The notes: generated by a model not told the origin, from the sequence alone. A stretch of DNA of 64,000 nucleotides from Euzebya pacifica (GCF_003344865.1 NZ_CP031165.1:4903910-4967909); one strand, 5' to 3'. Shown: positions 42,293 to 50,571, counted from the stretch's first letter. Translations and numbers: made by a program.

Positions 42293-43227
42293 GGACCGAC
42301 CACCTCCAGGGGGTGGTGGCAGGCCACGCCGTCGCGCAGCACGGGTAACTGGTCCTCGCAACCCGCCCCGGCGCAGTGGCAGCGTGCCCTGAACGAGCAG
42401 CCGGGGACGGTGGCCAGCAACGACGGTGGGGCGCCCTCGAGCTCCTCGGGGAGTCCATGACCCGGCCGGGGGGACGCGGCGACGAGTGCCCGTGTATAGG
42501 GATGTCGGGCGCGCGAGAGGACCTCCGACGCAGGTCCGGCCTCCACGATCCGGCCGTGGTACATCACCGCGATCCGGTCGGCATGCCTGCCGACCAGGGA
42601 CAGGTCGTGGCTGACCAGCAGCAGCCCATCGGTGGCCTCGCGCAGGATCTGCAGGACCCCGTCGCTGCGGTCGGCGTCCAGCGCGCTGGTGGGCTCGTCG
42701 GCCACGGTGAGCGCGGGACGGTGCACCGTCGCCGCGGCGATGGTGGCCCGTTGGAGCATGCCCCCCGACCACTGGTTGGGCCGCGCCTGGGCTCGATGGC
42801 CTGCCTGGTCGATCCCGAGCGCCTCGAGACGCTCGATCGCCGCGCCGGTCGGCGGGGTGGCCCGCACCGCGGTCCAGCCCTCCTCCACGTGGTGGCGAAC
42901 CGACCGCAGCGGGTCGCAGGCGGCGTAGGGGTCCTGTCCGACGTAGCCGATGGTGTGGCCGCGCAGCCGACGGATCGTGCGACGGGAGGCGCCGACGACC
43001 TCGACGCCGCCCACGACGATCGACCCGGCGACGGTGGTGCGGCGGGGCAGCAGGCCGAGGATGGCGTGGGCGACAGTGGTCTTGCCGCAGCCGGACTCAC
43101 CGACAAGGGCCAAGCACTCTCCGGGGGCGAGCTCCAGGGAGACCGAGCGCACGGCCTGTGCGCCGTTGCTGTAGCAGACGGAGAGATCCGCGATGCGCAG
43201 CACTGCGTCGGTGTCAGGAGTGTCCAT
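42289..43227 (-). CDS. ABC transporter ATPase (DppD/NikD-like)
   Basis: ATPase of 312 aa with Walker A GESGCGKTTVAH, signature WSGGMLQRATIAAA and Walker B ALTVADEPTSALD. It has the oligopeptide/dipeptide family C-terminal extension containing the four-cysteine cluster (CSFRARCHCAGAGCED), which binds an iron-sulfur cluster in relatives. The start codon overlaps the permease stop (TGATG) and the end overlaps the next ATPase by 4 bp. It works with the permeases at 43227-45148. Confidence 0.92.
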   Translation of the reverse strand: MDTPDTDAVLRIADLSVCYSNGAQAVRSVSLELAPGECLALVGESGCGKTTVAHAILGLLPRRTTVAGSIVVGGVEVVGASRRTIRRLRGHTIGYVGQDPYAACDPLRSVRHHVEEGWTAVRATPPTGAAIERLEALGIDQAGHRAQARPNQWSGGMLQRATIAAATVHRPALTVADEPTSALDADRSDGVLQILREATDGLLLVSHDLSLVGRHADRIAVMYHGRIVEAGPASEVLSRARHPYTRALVAASPRPGHGLPEELEGAPPSLLATVPGCSFRARCHCAGAGCEDQLPVLRDGVACHHPLEVVGP

Positions 43228-44132
43228 CAGCGTTGCCAGCTCGGGTCGGTGACGTCACGGAGGGCCTCGGAGATCAGCAGGGATGCGGCGACCGCGGCCA
43301 TGATCGCCAGGCCCGGTGCGAGGGCCAGCTCGGGTGCGCGGTTGACCACGTCGCGGCTCTCGGCCAGCATCCGCCCCCACTCCGCGGTCGGGGGCTGGAC
43401 GCCGAGCCCGAGAAACGACAGCGCCGACAGGCCGAGGATGATGGAGCTCAGCTCCAGGGTGGCGGCGATCATCAGCTGGGCCACCACACCGGGCAGGACG
43501 TGGCCGAAGGCCCGCCGCAATGGTCCGACACCCGCCATCCGGGCGGCCACCACGTCGGGACGCTGGTTGGCGCCCAGCACGTAGCTGCGGGCCAACCGCG
43601 CAGGATAGGCCCAGCCACCCAAGGTCATGGCGATGATGAGGTTGCGCAGGCTGGGGCCCAGGGCCCCGACCACGGCGAGGGCCAGGATCAGCGAAGGGAT
43701 GCCGAGCATCACGTCGACCAGCCGCGACAGCAGGCTGTCCACGAGCCCGCCGGCCAGCCCGGCGGTGGATCCGAGGGCCAGTCCGATGGTGGTGGTGAGC
43801 ACGAAGATGGCTGCGGCAGCCCCCAGGGTCGTCCGGGCCCCGGCGGCGATCCGTGCCAGCTGGTCGCGGCCGGCCTCGTCGGTGCCCAGCAGGTGCTCGG
43901 CGCTGGGGCCCTGGAGCTTGTTGGCGAAGTCGGCGGTATCGGGGTCGGCGGTGAGCATGGGCCCGAGGACGGTCAGGGCGACCAGAAGGACGGTCAGGGC
44001 CAGCCCGATCCGTCCGGACGGGTGGCGGACGAGCCGGGCCAGGACGCTGCTCGACGCGGACGTGATGTGGACGGCCAGCGGCGCCTCGACGGTGTCGGCC
44101 GAGGGCAGGGTGTCCACGTCTGCCCCGCTCAT
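43227..44132 (-). CDS. ABC transporter permease (DppC/NikC-like)
   Basis: Second membrane subunit, 301 aa, with six predicted helices and the EAA loop region VVAARMAGVGPLRRAFGHVLPG. The helix LGLSALSFLGLGVQPPTAEWG is a family signature. The ATG at 44132 is chosen because it overlaps the stop of the first permease by 4 bp (ATGA) like the other genes of the operon; a start five codons earlier is possible. It pairs with the first permease to form the pore. Confidence 0.9.
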   Translation of the reverse strand: MSGADVDTLPSADTVEAPLAVHITSASSSVLARLVRHPSGRIGLALTVLLVALTVLGPMLTADPDTADFANKLQGPSAEHLLGTDEAGRDQLARIAAGARTTLGAAAAIFVLTTTIGLALGSTAGLAGGLVDSLLSRLVDVMLGIPSLILALAVVGALGPSLRNLIIAMTLGGWAYPARLARSYVLGANQRPDVVAARMAGVGPLRRAFGHVLPGVVAQLMIAATLELSSIILGLSALSFLGLGVQPPTAEWGRMLAESRDVVNRAPELALAPGLAIMAAVAASLLISEALRDVTDPSWQR

Positions 44133-45148
44133 GTCCGCGCCGCCCAACGGGTCAGCTGGGTCTTGCGCTGGGTCGGGATCAGCCGCGGGTCGATGGCCGC
44201 CGACACCAGGTCCACCACCAGGCTGGACAGCACGAAGGCAAGCACGGCGAACAGGGTGAACGCCTGCACCACCGGCAGGTCACGGGCGTTGATGGACTCC
44301 ACGGTGAACCGGCCGATCCCGGGCCAGGTGAACACCGTCTCGATCACGGGGGTGCCGGCCAGCAGGTAGCCCACGCTGACTCCGACGATGGCCAGGAACG
44401 GCACTGCGGTGTTGGGCAGTGCGTGGACGACCAGCAGGCGCAGCCGGCCGGCCCCACGCGCCGTGGACACCCGCATGAACGACGCCGATGAGGCCTCCAG
44501 CAACCCGCCGCGCAGGATCCGCGCCCACGAGGCGGCAGGCCACGCGCCCAGGGCGATGGCAGGTAGCCACACGGTGCCCCAACCTCCGGTGGCGACCACC
44601 GACCCGAGCCCCCATCGCAGCACCACGATCTGCAGCAGCAGCACCCCGACGAGGAAGCTGGGTGCCGACACCAGCACGAAGGAGAGCATGCGCACCAGCG
44701 CGTCGGGCCAACGGCCGGCCGTCGCCGCGCCGACAAGGCCGAGCGGGATCGACACGCCCAGGGCCACCAGCATCGACGCCGCGGTGAGGACGAGCGTCGG
44801 CGGGAGGTAGCGGCGGAACTCCTCGCTGACGGGACGGCCGGTGCGCCAGGAGGTCCCCAGGTCGCCCGTCACCGCCCCCGATGCCCAGATCAGGTACTGA
44901 CGCCCGATGGGCTGGTCGAGCCCCAGCTCCTCCCGGACCGCTTCGACCTGGGCGGGCGTCGGCTCGCGCAGCGGGTTCTGGGCGGCGACGACCCGCCGAG
45001 CGGGGTCGTCGGGCGTCAGGCCGGTCAGGCTCCAGACAAGGATGCTGGCGAACAACAAGGTGACGGCCGTCTGTACGGTCCGCTGCAGCATGCGCAGGGC
45101 GAATCGTCGACGGGCCGCCGCCGTGCTCCGGTCACTTCGCACTCGCAT
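44129..45148 (-). CDS. ABC transporter permease (DppB/NikB-like), first gene of operon
   Basis: First membrane subunit of the importer, 339 aa, with six helices and a large periplasmic loop after helix 1 (EELGLDQPIGRQYLIWASGA, then VTGDLGTSWRTGRPV, a DppB signature). The EAA loop contains FMRVSTARGAGRLRLLVVHALPN, and GTPVIETVFTWPGIGRFTVE closes the pore half. The ATG is preceded by GGAGGTGGAGG. It leads the operon of five transporter genes plus a PLP enzyme. Substrates of the family are peptides, nickel or opine-type metal chelates. Confidence 0.92.
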   Translation of the reverse strand: MRVRSDRSTAAARRRFALRMLQRTVQTAVTLLFASILVWSLTGLTPDDPARRVVAAQNPLREPTPAQVEAVREELGLDQPIGRQYLIWASGAVTGDLGTSWRTGRPVSEEFRRYLPPTLVLTAASMLVALGVSIPLGLVGAATAGRWPDALVRMLSFVLVSAPSFLVGVLLLQIVVLRWGLGSVVATGGWGTVWLPAIALGAWPAASWARILRGGLLEASSASFMRVSTARGAGRLRLLVVHALPNTAVPFLAIVGVSVGYLLAGTPVIETVFTWPGIGRFTVESINARDLPVVQAFTLFAVLAFVLSSLVVDLVSAAIDPRLIPTQRKTQLTRWAART

Positions 45149-45166
45149 CCTCCACCTCCGGATCTG

Positions 45167-45218
45167 AATCTAGCCACGGTTCGCTATCGCGATCAAGTCT
45201 TATTGCATGTTGTTGCAA
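45167..45218 (-). promoter_or_regulatory. Promoter and operator of the ABC importer operon
   Basis: On the minus strand, TTGATC (45191-45196) and TAGATT (45167-45172) stand 18 bp apart as -35 and -10. Six bases further upstream lies TTGCATGTTGTTGCAA (45203-45218), an inverted repeat with the same TTGC-N8-GCAA spacing as the site before the CDF gene. Published Nur boxes have similar TTGCAA arms, though spaced one base wider. Confidence 0.65.
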
Positions 45219-45348
45219 CAGCGTCTTCTGCATGTGACGAACCGATGACAGCTCTCGGACACGCGCACGTCCCCACCCAAGGGGTCGGGTGGGGGCGTTG
45301 GGGAGTTCCGGCCTGGTGCAGTGCCCGCTGCCGCGGCCGGTCAGGAAG

Positions 45349-45620
45349 TCAGGTCTGCTGCAGCACCTGGTATGCCGTCAGGCCCACGAGGTACCGGGTC
45401 CGGTGGGCGGGGGAGGTGATGGATTCTGCCAACCTGCGGATCGTCGCCCGTCCGATGGTCCGCAGGCGGGCGGCGTCGACGGTGCGGCCGACCGCGTCCA
45501 GCACGGCCGCGCAGTCGATCACGACCTCCAGCGGATCGGCGATTGCCAGGCAGCCGTGGTCGTCAGGGGCGAGAGCCGCCACAGCCAGATCGACGTGGTG
45601 TTGCGCCTCCTCGACCTCGC
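45349..45620 (-). pseudogene. C-terminal remnant of a large STAND/TPR regulator
   Basis: About 90 codons without a good start: AAGEVEEAQHHVDLAVAALA, IDCAAVLDAVGRTVDAARLR and SITSPAHRTRYLVGLTAYQV. Its helical pattern and ending resemble the C-terminal part of AfsR/LuxR-type regulators and the orphan tail at 5605-6160. It has no upstream partner domain, so it looks like a relic at the outer edge of the island. Confidence 0.4.
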
Positions 45621-45790
45621 CAGCAGCGCACACTACAGGGACCTGCAGACGCGCAGAAGCAGCTCAGGGACCTCCGCAAGCTGTGACGACCGGACGTGGC
45701 CTTGGCTTCGCACTCACCATGCCAGGGCCACGTGCGTCATCAGGCCGCGTGCTCCACCGCCGTCGGAGCACCGTATGACCTGTTGTTCTC

Positions 45791-45837
45791 GTGGAGCCGG
45801 GTCGGGGAATCGAACCCCGGACCTATTCATTACGAGT
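45791..45837 (-). repeat. 47-bp direct repeat of the tRNA-Thr 3' half (putative att site)
   Basis: Identical over 47 bp to 58992-59038, covering the CCA end, acceptor 3' strand, T-arm and the anticodon stem-loop 3' part of tRNA-Thr(CGT). The sequence departs abruptly after GAGT, so it is a fragment, not a gene. The orientation and position are those expected of the displaced 3' end after integration of an element into the tRNA gene. Confidence 0.85.
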
Positions 45838-45969
45838 TACGGCGCGCCGCCAAGCAGGAGGACGTTGCAGCACTAGGTTTGCGGCCGCTGGCCTGCGGTT
45901 CTTCGAAGCCGACCGACCTGCCGGCCATTCCTCTCCAGTTCCCTTCTTCCTCCGGTTTCCCCCTTAGCT

Positions 45970-45990
45970 ACTGCAACGGAACTGCAATCG
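45970..45990. repeat. 21-bp repeat near the left island end
   Basis: ACTGCAACGGAACTGCAATC plus one G, repeated exactly at 58903-58923 near the other end. It contains a short internal direct repeat (ACTGCAA twice). It is placed 133 bp inside the left att-like copy, as an integrase arm site could be. Confidence 0.6.
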
Positions 45991-46149
45991 AGATTCGCCC
46001 CCGGTGGAGTAACGGCCCCGATATCCGAGGGAGACCCAAGGGCATCGTTCACGGGCGGACTCGTGACCACTCCACAAGACCGGTGGCCCGGGACTCGGCG
46101 GTCATTCCGGGATTCGACCTCGTGACCTTGCTCGCGTGGACACAGCGGT

Positions 46150-46335
46150 CGCCAATGCCCATCGCTCGCCATACTCGGCGGCCGCACGATCCGCAAGCAC
46201 CGAACCAGCACCCTCGCCACGTTGGAGTGGACCGAGGGGCGGGGTGCCCGCAACGTCGGCACCGATGTGTGGGAGTGGGAGATGGAGCGTGTCCCGGCTG
46301 GGCAGACCGTGGGGTTCAAGCCGCTCACGATGTGA
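46150..46335 (+). pseudogene. Coding remnant of unknown family
   Basis: A plus-strand frame ILGGRTIRKHRTSTLATLEW, TEGRGARNVGTDVWEWEMER and VPAGQTVGFKPLTM ending at a stop looks like a genuine protein tail, but no start or ribosome site precedes it and surrounding frames are broken. Family not recognised. It lies within the decayed zone between the att copy and the catabolic genes. Confidence 0.35.
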
Positions 46336-46493
46336 CCTGGTCGACTGGTGGCAACTACTCGGTGACAGGTGGTAGCACCATCGACATCTATCCGACGTTC
46401 CCCTGACGGTCAGGGCTGGGTCACTCCACGGCCCAGATGCGCCGGACTGCCGCCGCTCTCAGGGCGGTAGCCCGGCGCCGGCCATTGGTCAGC

Positions 46494-46790
46494 CGCCGAC
46501 GGCCTCCAGGACCCCGCCGATCCCACCCAGGATCCCGCCGATGATCCCGCCAGTGGGTCGGCAGGAGCAGGCTCGTAGGCCTCGCCCTCCACGACGGTGC
46601 CGTCAGCGCCCACCAGGTCGAGGGCCACGTCAGGGTTGGGGCCGACCGCAGCGGCGGACACGGTCGCCTCCAGCGGCCGTCCCCGGCGTTGACCAGGAAC
46701 GCATCGACGTCGTCCACGCCGATGATCCCCGCGGCCACACCCGGATCATGCCGTCGGAGCATGGGTCTGCGTCGGAACCGGTATTGGAGG
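46494..46790 (-). pseudogene. Frameshifted tail of a secreted or surface protein
   Basis: Minus-strand coding potential runs through three phases: VDDVDAFLVNAGDG, then PLEATVSAAAVGPNPDVALD and LVGADGTVVEGEAYEPAPAD, then TGGIIGGILGGIGGVLEAVG ending in a stop. Two frameshifts are needed to join them. The glycine/isoleucine-rich end suggests a membrane-inserting or surface-exposed tail. The 5' end is missing. Confidence 0.4.
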
Positions 46791-46794
46791 GCAT
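46780..46794 (+). promoter_or_regulatory. Shared upstream element, copy 1 (dioxygenase operon)
   Basis: GGTATTGGAGGGCAT, 55 bp before the ATG of the intradiol dioxygenase. The same sequence lies 55 bp before the maleylacetate reductase start, and variants precede the monooxygenase and Rieske genes. The function (promoter or activator site) is unknown. Confidence 0.6.
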
Positions 46795-46849
46795 CGACAA
46801 GCCGTGAAAGCGTGCATAGCACACCCACCGCCTGACGCCAGGAGCCGAG

Positions 46850-47656
46850 ATGGAGCGCAACCCGAGAGTCGACGCCGTCGCAACCGACATGATCGAGGCC
46901 ATCAAGCAGGTCATGTCCGACCACGACCTGACCCACTCCGAGTACCGGGCCGGGTGGATGTGGATGATGAAGCTGGCCGGGTCCGGTGAGATCCCGCTGT
47001 TCCTCGACGTGTTCTTCGAGTCCGCCGTCGAGCGCCTCACGTTCGACGACAAGCCGGGCTCCAAGGGGGCGGTCCAGGGTCCGTACCACTCCGACGCCGC
47101 CCAGCTCCTGGAGGCCCCCTACGTCCTCCCGATGCGCGATGACGAGGCGGGTGAGCCGATCGTCTTCAGCGGCCAGGTCACCGACCTCGACGGCACCCCC
47201 GTCGTCGGCGCGGACGTCGACGTCTGGCACGCCTCCAACGACGGGACGTACTCAGGTTTCACCGGGGACGAGACCTGCCCGCCGGACAACCTCCGCGGCA
47301 TCCTCCGCACCGATGACCAGGGCCGCTTCACATTCCGGTCCATCCGGCCGGCCCCCTACCAGATCCCGCACAACGGCCCGACGGGGGAATTCCTCGCCAT
47401 GCTGGGACGGCACTCCTGGCGCCCGGCCCACTTCCACTTCACGATCGACGCGCCCGGGTTCGACTCGCTCACGACACAGCTCTACTTCGCGGGCGACCCG
47501 TGGCTGGAAAAGGGCGACTGCGTCGACGCGGTCAAGGACGAGCTGGTCATCGACGTCGGCAAGGGCGAGGACGCCCAGGTCCTCGACACCTACGGCATCC
47601 CCGACGCGCCCTACCTCACCGCGGAGTACACCTGGCAGCTCCGGCCGAGCGCCTGA
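46850..47656 (+). CDS. Intradiol ring-cleavage dioxygenase (chlorocatechol/hydroxyquinol type)
   Basis: Non-haem Fe(III) dioxygenase of 268 aa that cleaves a catechol ring between the two hydroxyls. An N-terminal helical dimerisation region is followed by the beta core with the four iron ligands: Y in DVWHASNDGTYSGF, Y in IRPAPYQIPHNGPTG, and the two H in SWRPAHFHFTI. The segment LRGILRTDDQGRFTFRSIRP and the ending LTTQLYFAGDPWLEK resemble chlorocatechol 1,2-dioxygenases more than plain catechol enzymes. It is the first gene of the plus-strand operon and is followed after one base by dienelactone hydrolase. Hydroxyquinol as substrate cannot be excluded. Confidence 0.88.
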   Translation: MERNPRVDAVATDMIEAIKQVMSDHDLTHSEYRAGWMWMMKLAGSGEIPLFLDVFFESAVERLTFDDKPGSKGAVQGPYHSDAAQLLEAPYVLPMRDDEAGEPIVFSGQVTDLDGTPVVGADVDVWHASNDGTYSGFTGDETCPPDNLRGILRTDDQGRFTFRSIRPAPYQIPHNGPTGEFLAMLGRHSWRPAHFHFTIDAPGFDSLTTQLYFAGDPWLEKGDCVDAVKDELVIDVGKGEDAQVLDTYGIPDAPYLTAEYTWQLRPSA

Positions 47657-47657
47657 G

Positions 47658-48446
47658 ATGTGCCATCCCGACTGGGTCGCCTCGGTCGGGGAGGGCGCCC
47701 GAGCGGACGTCCCGCTCGCCGACGGCGGCTCGCTGCCGACGTGGCGGTACGTCCCCGACGGGGCCGCCACAGCGCGCCCTGTCCTCCTCCTCCCCGACAT
47801 CTACGGCCCCCTGCCGTTCTACCGCCACCTGGCGGAGCTGCTCGCCGACGCCGGTCATCCGGTCGCGCTGGTCGACCTGTTCCACCACGAGGGGCCGCTC
47901 GACGACCCCACCGACCGCGAGCAGGCCTTCGCCCGGTTGGCGTGCCATGACGTGGTGCGAGCCGTCGACGAGGCCGAGCAGGCCGCGGCCTCCCTCGCCG
48001 TGACCGGGCGCCCCACCGGAGTCCTCGGCTTCTGCATCGGCGGGCAGCAGGCGCTGGTGCTCGCGGCCCGGCGGGCGGACCTCGTGACGCTGACCTACTA
48101 CGCCTTCACCGAGGGCCTGCCCCGTCCCGTCGCCCGACCCGCCCCCCGGCCGATCGACCTCACCACAGCCCTCAATGGCCCCATCCTCGGGTTCTGGGGC
48201 GACCAGGACTACATCCCGGTCGAGGCGATCGCGCGGTTCGGGGAAGCCGCCGAGGATGCCGGGGTGGACCACGACATCCGCATCCTCGAGGGTGCCGGCC
48301 ACGGCTTCCTCCAGGGGATCGTGGAGGACCGCGGCGACTCCGCGGTCGCGCAGCTGGCGTGGGCGGAGGGTCGGCGCTTCCTCGCCGAGCACCTCGCCGG
48401 CCACGGTGAACCCCTCGCCGCCGGCCGCTCGCGGTCGGCGCCGTGA
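47658..48446 (+). CDS. Dienelactone hydrolase family protein
   Basis: Alpha/beta hydrolase of 262 aa that opens dienelactone (4-carboxymethylenebut-2-en-4-olide) to maleylacetate. The cysteine nucleophile lies in GVLGFCIGGQQAL, the aspartate in FWGDQDYIP and the histidine in GAGHGFLQG, the cysteine-type triad of the family. It starts one base after the dioxygenase stop and its end overlaps the cycloisomerase start (GTGATG), so the first three pathway enzymes are translationally linked. The presence of this enzyme together with maleylacetate reductase is the mark of the modified ortho pathway for chlorocatechols. Confidence 0.88.
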   Translation: MCHPDWVASVGEGARADVPLADGGSLPTWRYVPDGAATARPVLLLPDIYGPLPFYRHLAELLADAGHPVALVDLFHHEGPLDDPTDREQAFARLACHDVVRAVDEAEQAAASLAVTGRPTGVLGFCIGGQQALVLAARRADLVTLTYYAFTEGLPRPVARPAPRPIDLTTALNGPILGFWGDQDYIPVEAIARFGEAAEDAGVDHDIRILEGAGHGFLQGIVEDRGDSAVAQLAWAEGRRFLAEHLAGHGEPLAAGRSRSAP

Positions 48447-49591
48447 TGACGCCGGTGATCACCGGGGTCCGCACCGTCGTCGTCGACCTCCCCAGCCGAC
48501 GACCGCACCGGTTCGCGAGCCACGAGATCGACACCCAGGCCTACCTCGTGGTCGCCATCACCGTCGACGGGGAGGTCACCGGCGTCGGCGAGGGCGTCAG
48601 TCCCGGCGGTCCGTGGTGGGGCGGGGAGTCGATCGAGGGGCAGCAGGCGCTCATCGAGCACCATGTCGCCCCGCTCATCGTGGGACGGCCCCTGCAGCCG
48701 ATCCGCCAGCTGATGGCCGACGTGGACCGGGCCGTCTTCGCCAACCCCTTCGCGAAGGCCGCGGTCGAGATGGCCCTCCACGACGCCCTCGGCCGCCTGA
48801 TGGGCGTGCCCGCCCACCTGCTGCTCGGCGGCGGCGGCGCCCAGCGCGACCGGTTCCCCGTCCGGTGGGCGCTGTCCGCAGCAGCCGCCGAGGAGGTGCT
48901 GGCGGAGTGCGAGGAGGTCGCCGCCGCCGGTCACTCCGCCCTCAAGTTCAAGATGGGCGCCCTGCCACCCGCCGACGACCTCGTCCGCATGGCCCGGATC
49001 GTCGAGGGCCTCCCCGGGCACCTCTCGCTCCTGGTCGACCCGAACGGCACCTGGGACCGGAGGACCGCCGTCCGCAGCGTCCTGGCGCTGGAGGAGATGG
49101 GCGTCGACGTGGTCGAGCAGCCGATCGAGCGTCGCGACCTCGACGGCATGGCCGACCTGGTCCGCCGGGCGACCCGCATCGCCATCATGGCTGACGAGGG
49201 CGTCTGCACCCCGGCGGATGCCCTCGCCGCGGTCGAGGCACGGGCGTGCGACTCGATCGCGGTCAAGGTGGGCAAGGCCGGAGGGCTCGCACGCGCCCGC
49301 GACGTCGCCACGATCGCCCACACCGCCGGGTGCCGCGTCTACGGCGGCACGCACCTGGAGAGCTCCCTCGGCACGGCGGCGAACCTCCAGCTCCTGGCCG
49401 CGCTGCCGACGCCCGTCGACGGCACCGAGCTGGTCGGACCGCTGCTGCTGGCCGACGACCTCACGGTCGAACGCCTCGAGTACGTCGACGGGGACGTCCT
49501 CGTCCCGGATGGGCCGGGCCTCGGCGTCGACGTGGACTGGGACAAGGTCGCCAAGTACGCCCGGACCCCGCCGGGGGACGTGCTGGCGTAG
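48446..49591 (+). CDS. Muconate/chloromuconate cycloisomerase (enolase superfamily)
   Basis: Lactonising enzyme of the muconate cycloisomerase subgroup, 381 aa. The N-terminal capping domain is followed by the barrel with LKFKMG (catalytic K-x-K), metal ligands D in LVDPNGTW, E in VVEQPIE and D in MADEGV, and the acid/base lysine in IAVKVGKAGG. It ends with GGTHLESSLGTAA. The reaction turns cis,cis-muconate or chloromuconate into a lactone. The ATG overlaps the hydrolase stop; a GTG three bases earlier gives one residue more. No muconolactone isomerase is found in the island, which supports the chloroaromatic version. Confidence 0.9.
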   Translation: MTPVITGVRTVVVDLPSRRPHRFASHEIDTQAYLVVAITVDGEVTGVGEGVSPGGPWWGGESIEGQQALIEHHVAPLIVGRPLQPIRQLMADVDRAVFANPFAKAAVEMALHDALGRLMGVPAHLLLGGGGAQRDRFPVRWALSAAAAEEVLAECEEVAAAGHSALKFKMGALPPADDLVRMARIVEGLPGHLSLLVDPNGTWDRRTAVRSVLALEEMGVDVVEQPIERRDLDGMADLVRRATRIAIMADEGVCTPADALAAVEARACDSIAVKVGKAGGLARARDVATIAHTAGCRVYGGTHLESSLGTAANLQLLAALPTPVDGTELVGPLLLADDLTVERLEYVDGDVLVPDGPGLGVDVDWDKVAKYARTPPGDVLA

Positions 49592-49600
49592 GGTTTGCGC

Positions 49601-50497
49601 GTGCTCCCCGACACCCGACAGCTCGAGTGCTTCGTCGCGGTCGCCGAGGAGGGGCACATCGGGCGGGCCGCCGCCAGGCTGCACCTGACCCAGCCTCCCC
49701 TGACGCGACGCATCAAGCGGCTCGAGCGGGACCTCGACGTCGAGCTGTTCGTCCGCGAACCGAGCGGGGTCCGCCTCACCGCGCCCGGTGAAGCGCTCCT
49801 CGTGGAGGCCCGCCGCATCCTCGCGCTCACCGACAAGGCCGTCACGCTCACCAGACGGGTCAGCGCCGGGGAGGAGGGTCACCTCCTGGTCGGCTGGTTC
49901 GGGTCGACGGTCTTCGCCCACGTCCCGCAGCTGCTCGGCGGCTTCGCCCGCGCCCACCCGGGGATCGACGTCGTCCTCGAGCGGGTGCCGAAGGCCGAGC
50001 AGGCCGACGCGCTCCGCGACGGGCTGCTGCACATCGGCTTCGGCCGCCTCTACGCCGAGGAGGACGGCCTGGTCGTCCGGCACCTCGCGACCGAGCCGCT
50101 GGCGCTCGCCGTGCCGGCCGGGGGTCCCCACGACGGCGACGCACCGGTGGGCATCGACGATCTCCGCGGCGTGCCGATGGTCCTGTACCCGCGGGCCCGG
50201 CCGAGCTTCGCCGATCAGATCCTGCGCGAGTGCGAGGAGGCCGGCTTCGCACCGGAGGTCGCCCACGAGGCCGGCGACGTCGTCGGGGCCCTCAGCTACG
50301 TCGCCCTTGGGTCGGCCGTCGCGATCGTGCCCCGCAGCGCCCGGAACGTGGCGCTGCCGGGGGTCGTGCACCGTCCGCTCACGGGTGTCGCGGGGGTCGA
50401 GTTCAGCTGCCTGCACCCGGAGGCGGGCCGTCCGCCGGCGCTCGAGGCGCTGCTGTCCTACCTCGACGCGGTCCACGAGGGCGGGGCCGAGGGCTGA
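49601..50497 (+). CDS. LysR-family transcriptional regulator of the catabolic operon
   Basis: LysR regulator of 298 aa. The helix-turn-helix is RQLECFVAVAEEGHIGRAAA and LHLTQPPLTRRIKRLERDLD at residues 5-50. The effector domain opens with EGHLLVGWFGSTVFAHVPQL. CatR/ClcR-type regulators respond to muconate or chloromuconate, a natural match here. It starts nine bases after the cycloisomerase stop, in the same direction, which is uncommon because such regulators usually lie divergent to their operon. A GTG start is preferred; a TTG six bases earlier is possible. Confidence 0.87.
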   Translation: MLPDTRQLECFVAVAEEGHIGRAAARLHLTQPPLTRRIKRLERDLDVELFVREPSGVRLTAPGEALLVEARRILALTDKAVTLTRRVSAGEEGHLLVGWFGSTVFAHVPQLLGGFARAHPGIDVVLERVPKAEQADALRDGLLHIGFGRLYAEEDGLVVRHLATEPLALAVPAGGPHDGDAPVGIDDLRGVPMVLYPRARPSFADQILRECEEAGFAPEVAHEAGDVVGALSYVALGSAVAIVPRSARNVALPGVVHRPLTGVAGVEFSCLHPEAGRPPALEALLSYLDAVHEGGAEG

Positions 50498-50556
50498 GCC
50501 CGGGTTCCGGGCGTCCGCCACCTGATGCGGTACAGGTATGGACGGGCCCTCAAGCT

Positions 50557-50571
50557 GGTATTGGAGGGCAT
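50557..50571 (+). promoter_or_regulatory. Shared upstream element, copy 2 (maleylacetate reductase operon)
   Basis: GGTATTGGAGGGCAT, identical to copy 1 and likewise 55 bp from the start codon at 50627. A related GGTATGGACGGGC lies about 20 bp further upstream, giving a possible direct repeat. Confidence 0.6.

Noticed and set aside
45791-45837. A second functional tRNA-Thr gene
   Set aside because: Only the 3' half is present; the 5' acceptor strand, D-arm and half of the anticodon arm are missing.
45781-45876. ORFs containing SGNRTPDLFI near 45.8 and 59.0 kb
   Set aside because: This peptide is a known artefact of translating the antisense strand of a tRNA 3' end; both cases lie on the tRNA-Thr sequence or its repeat.
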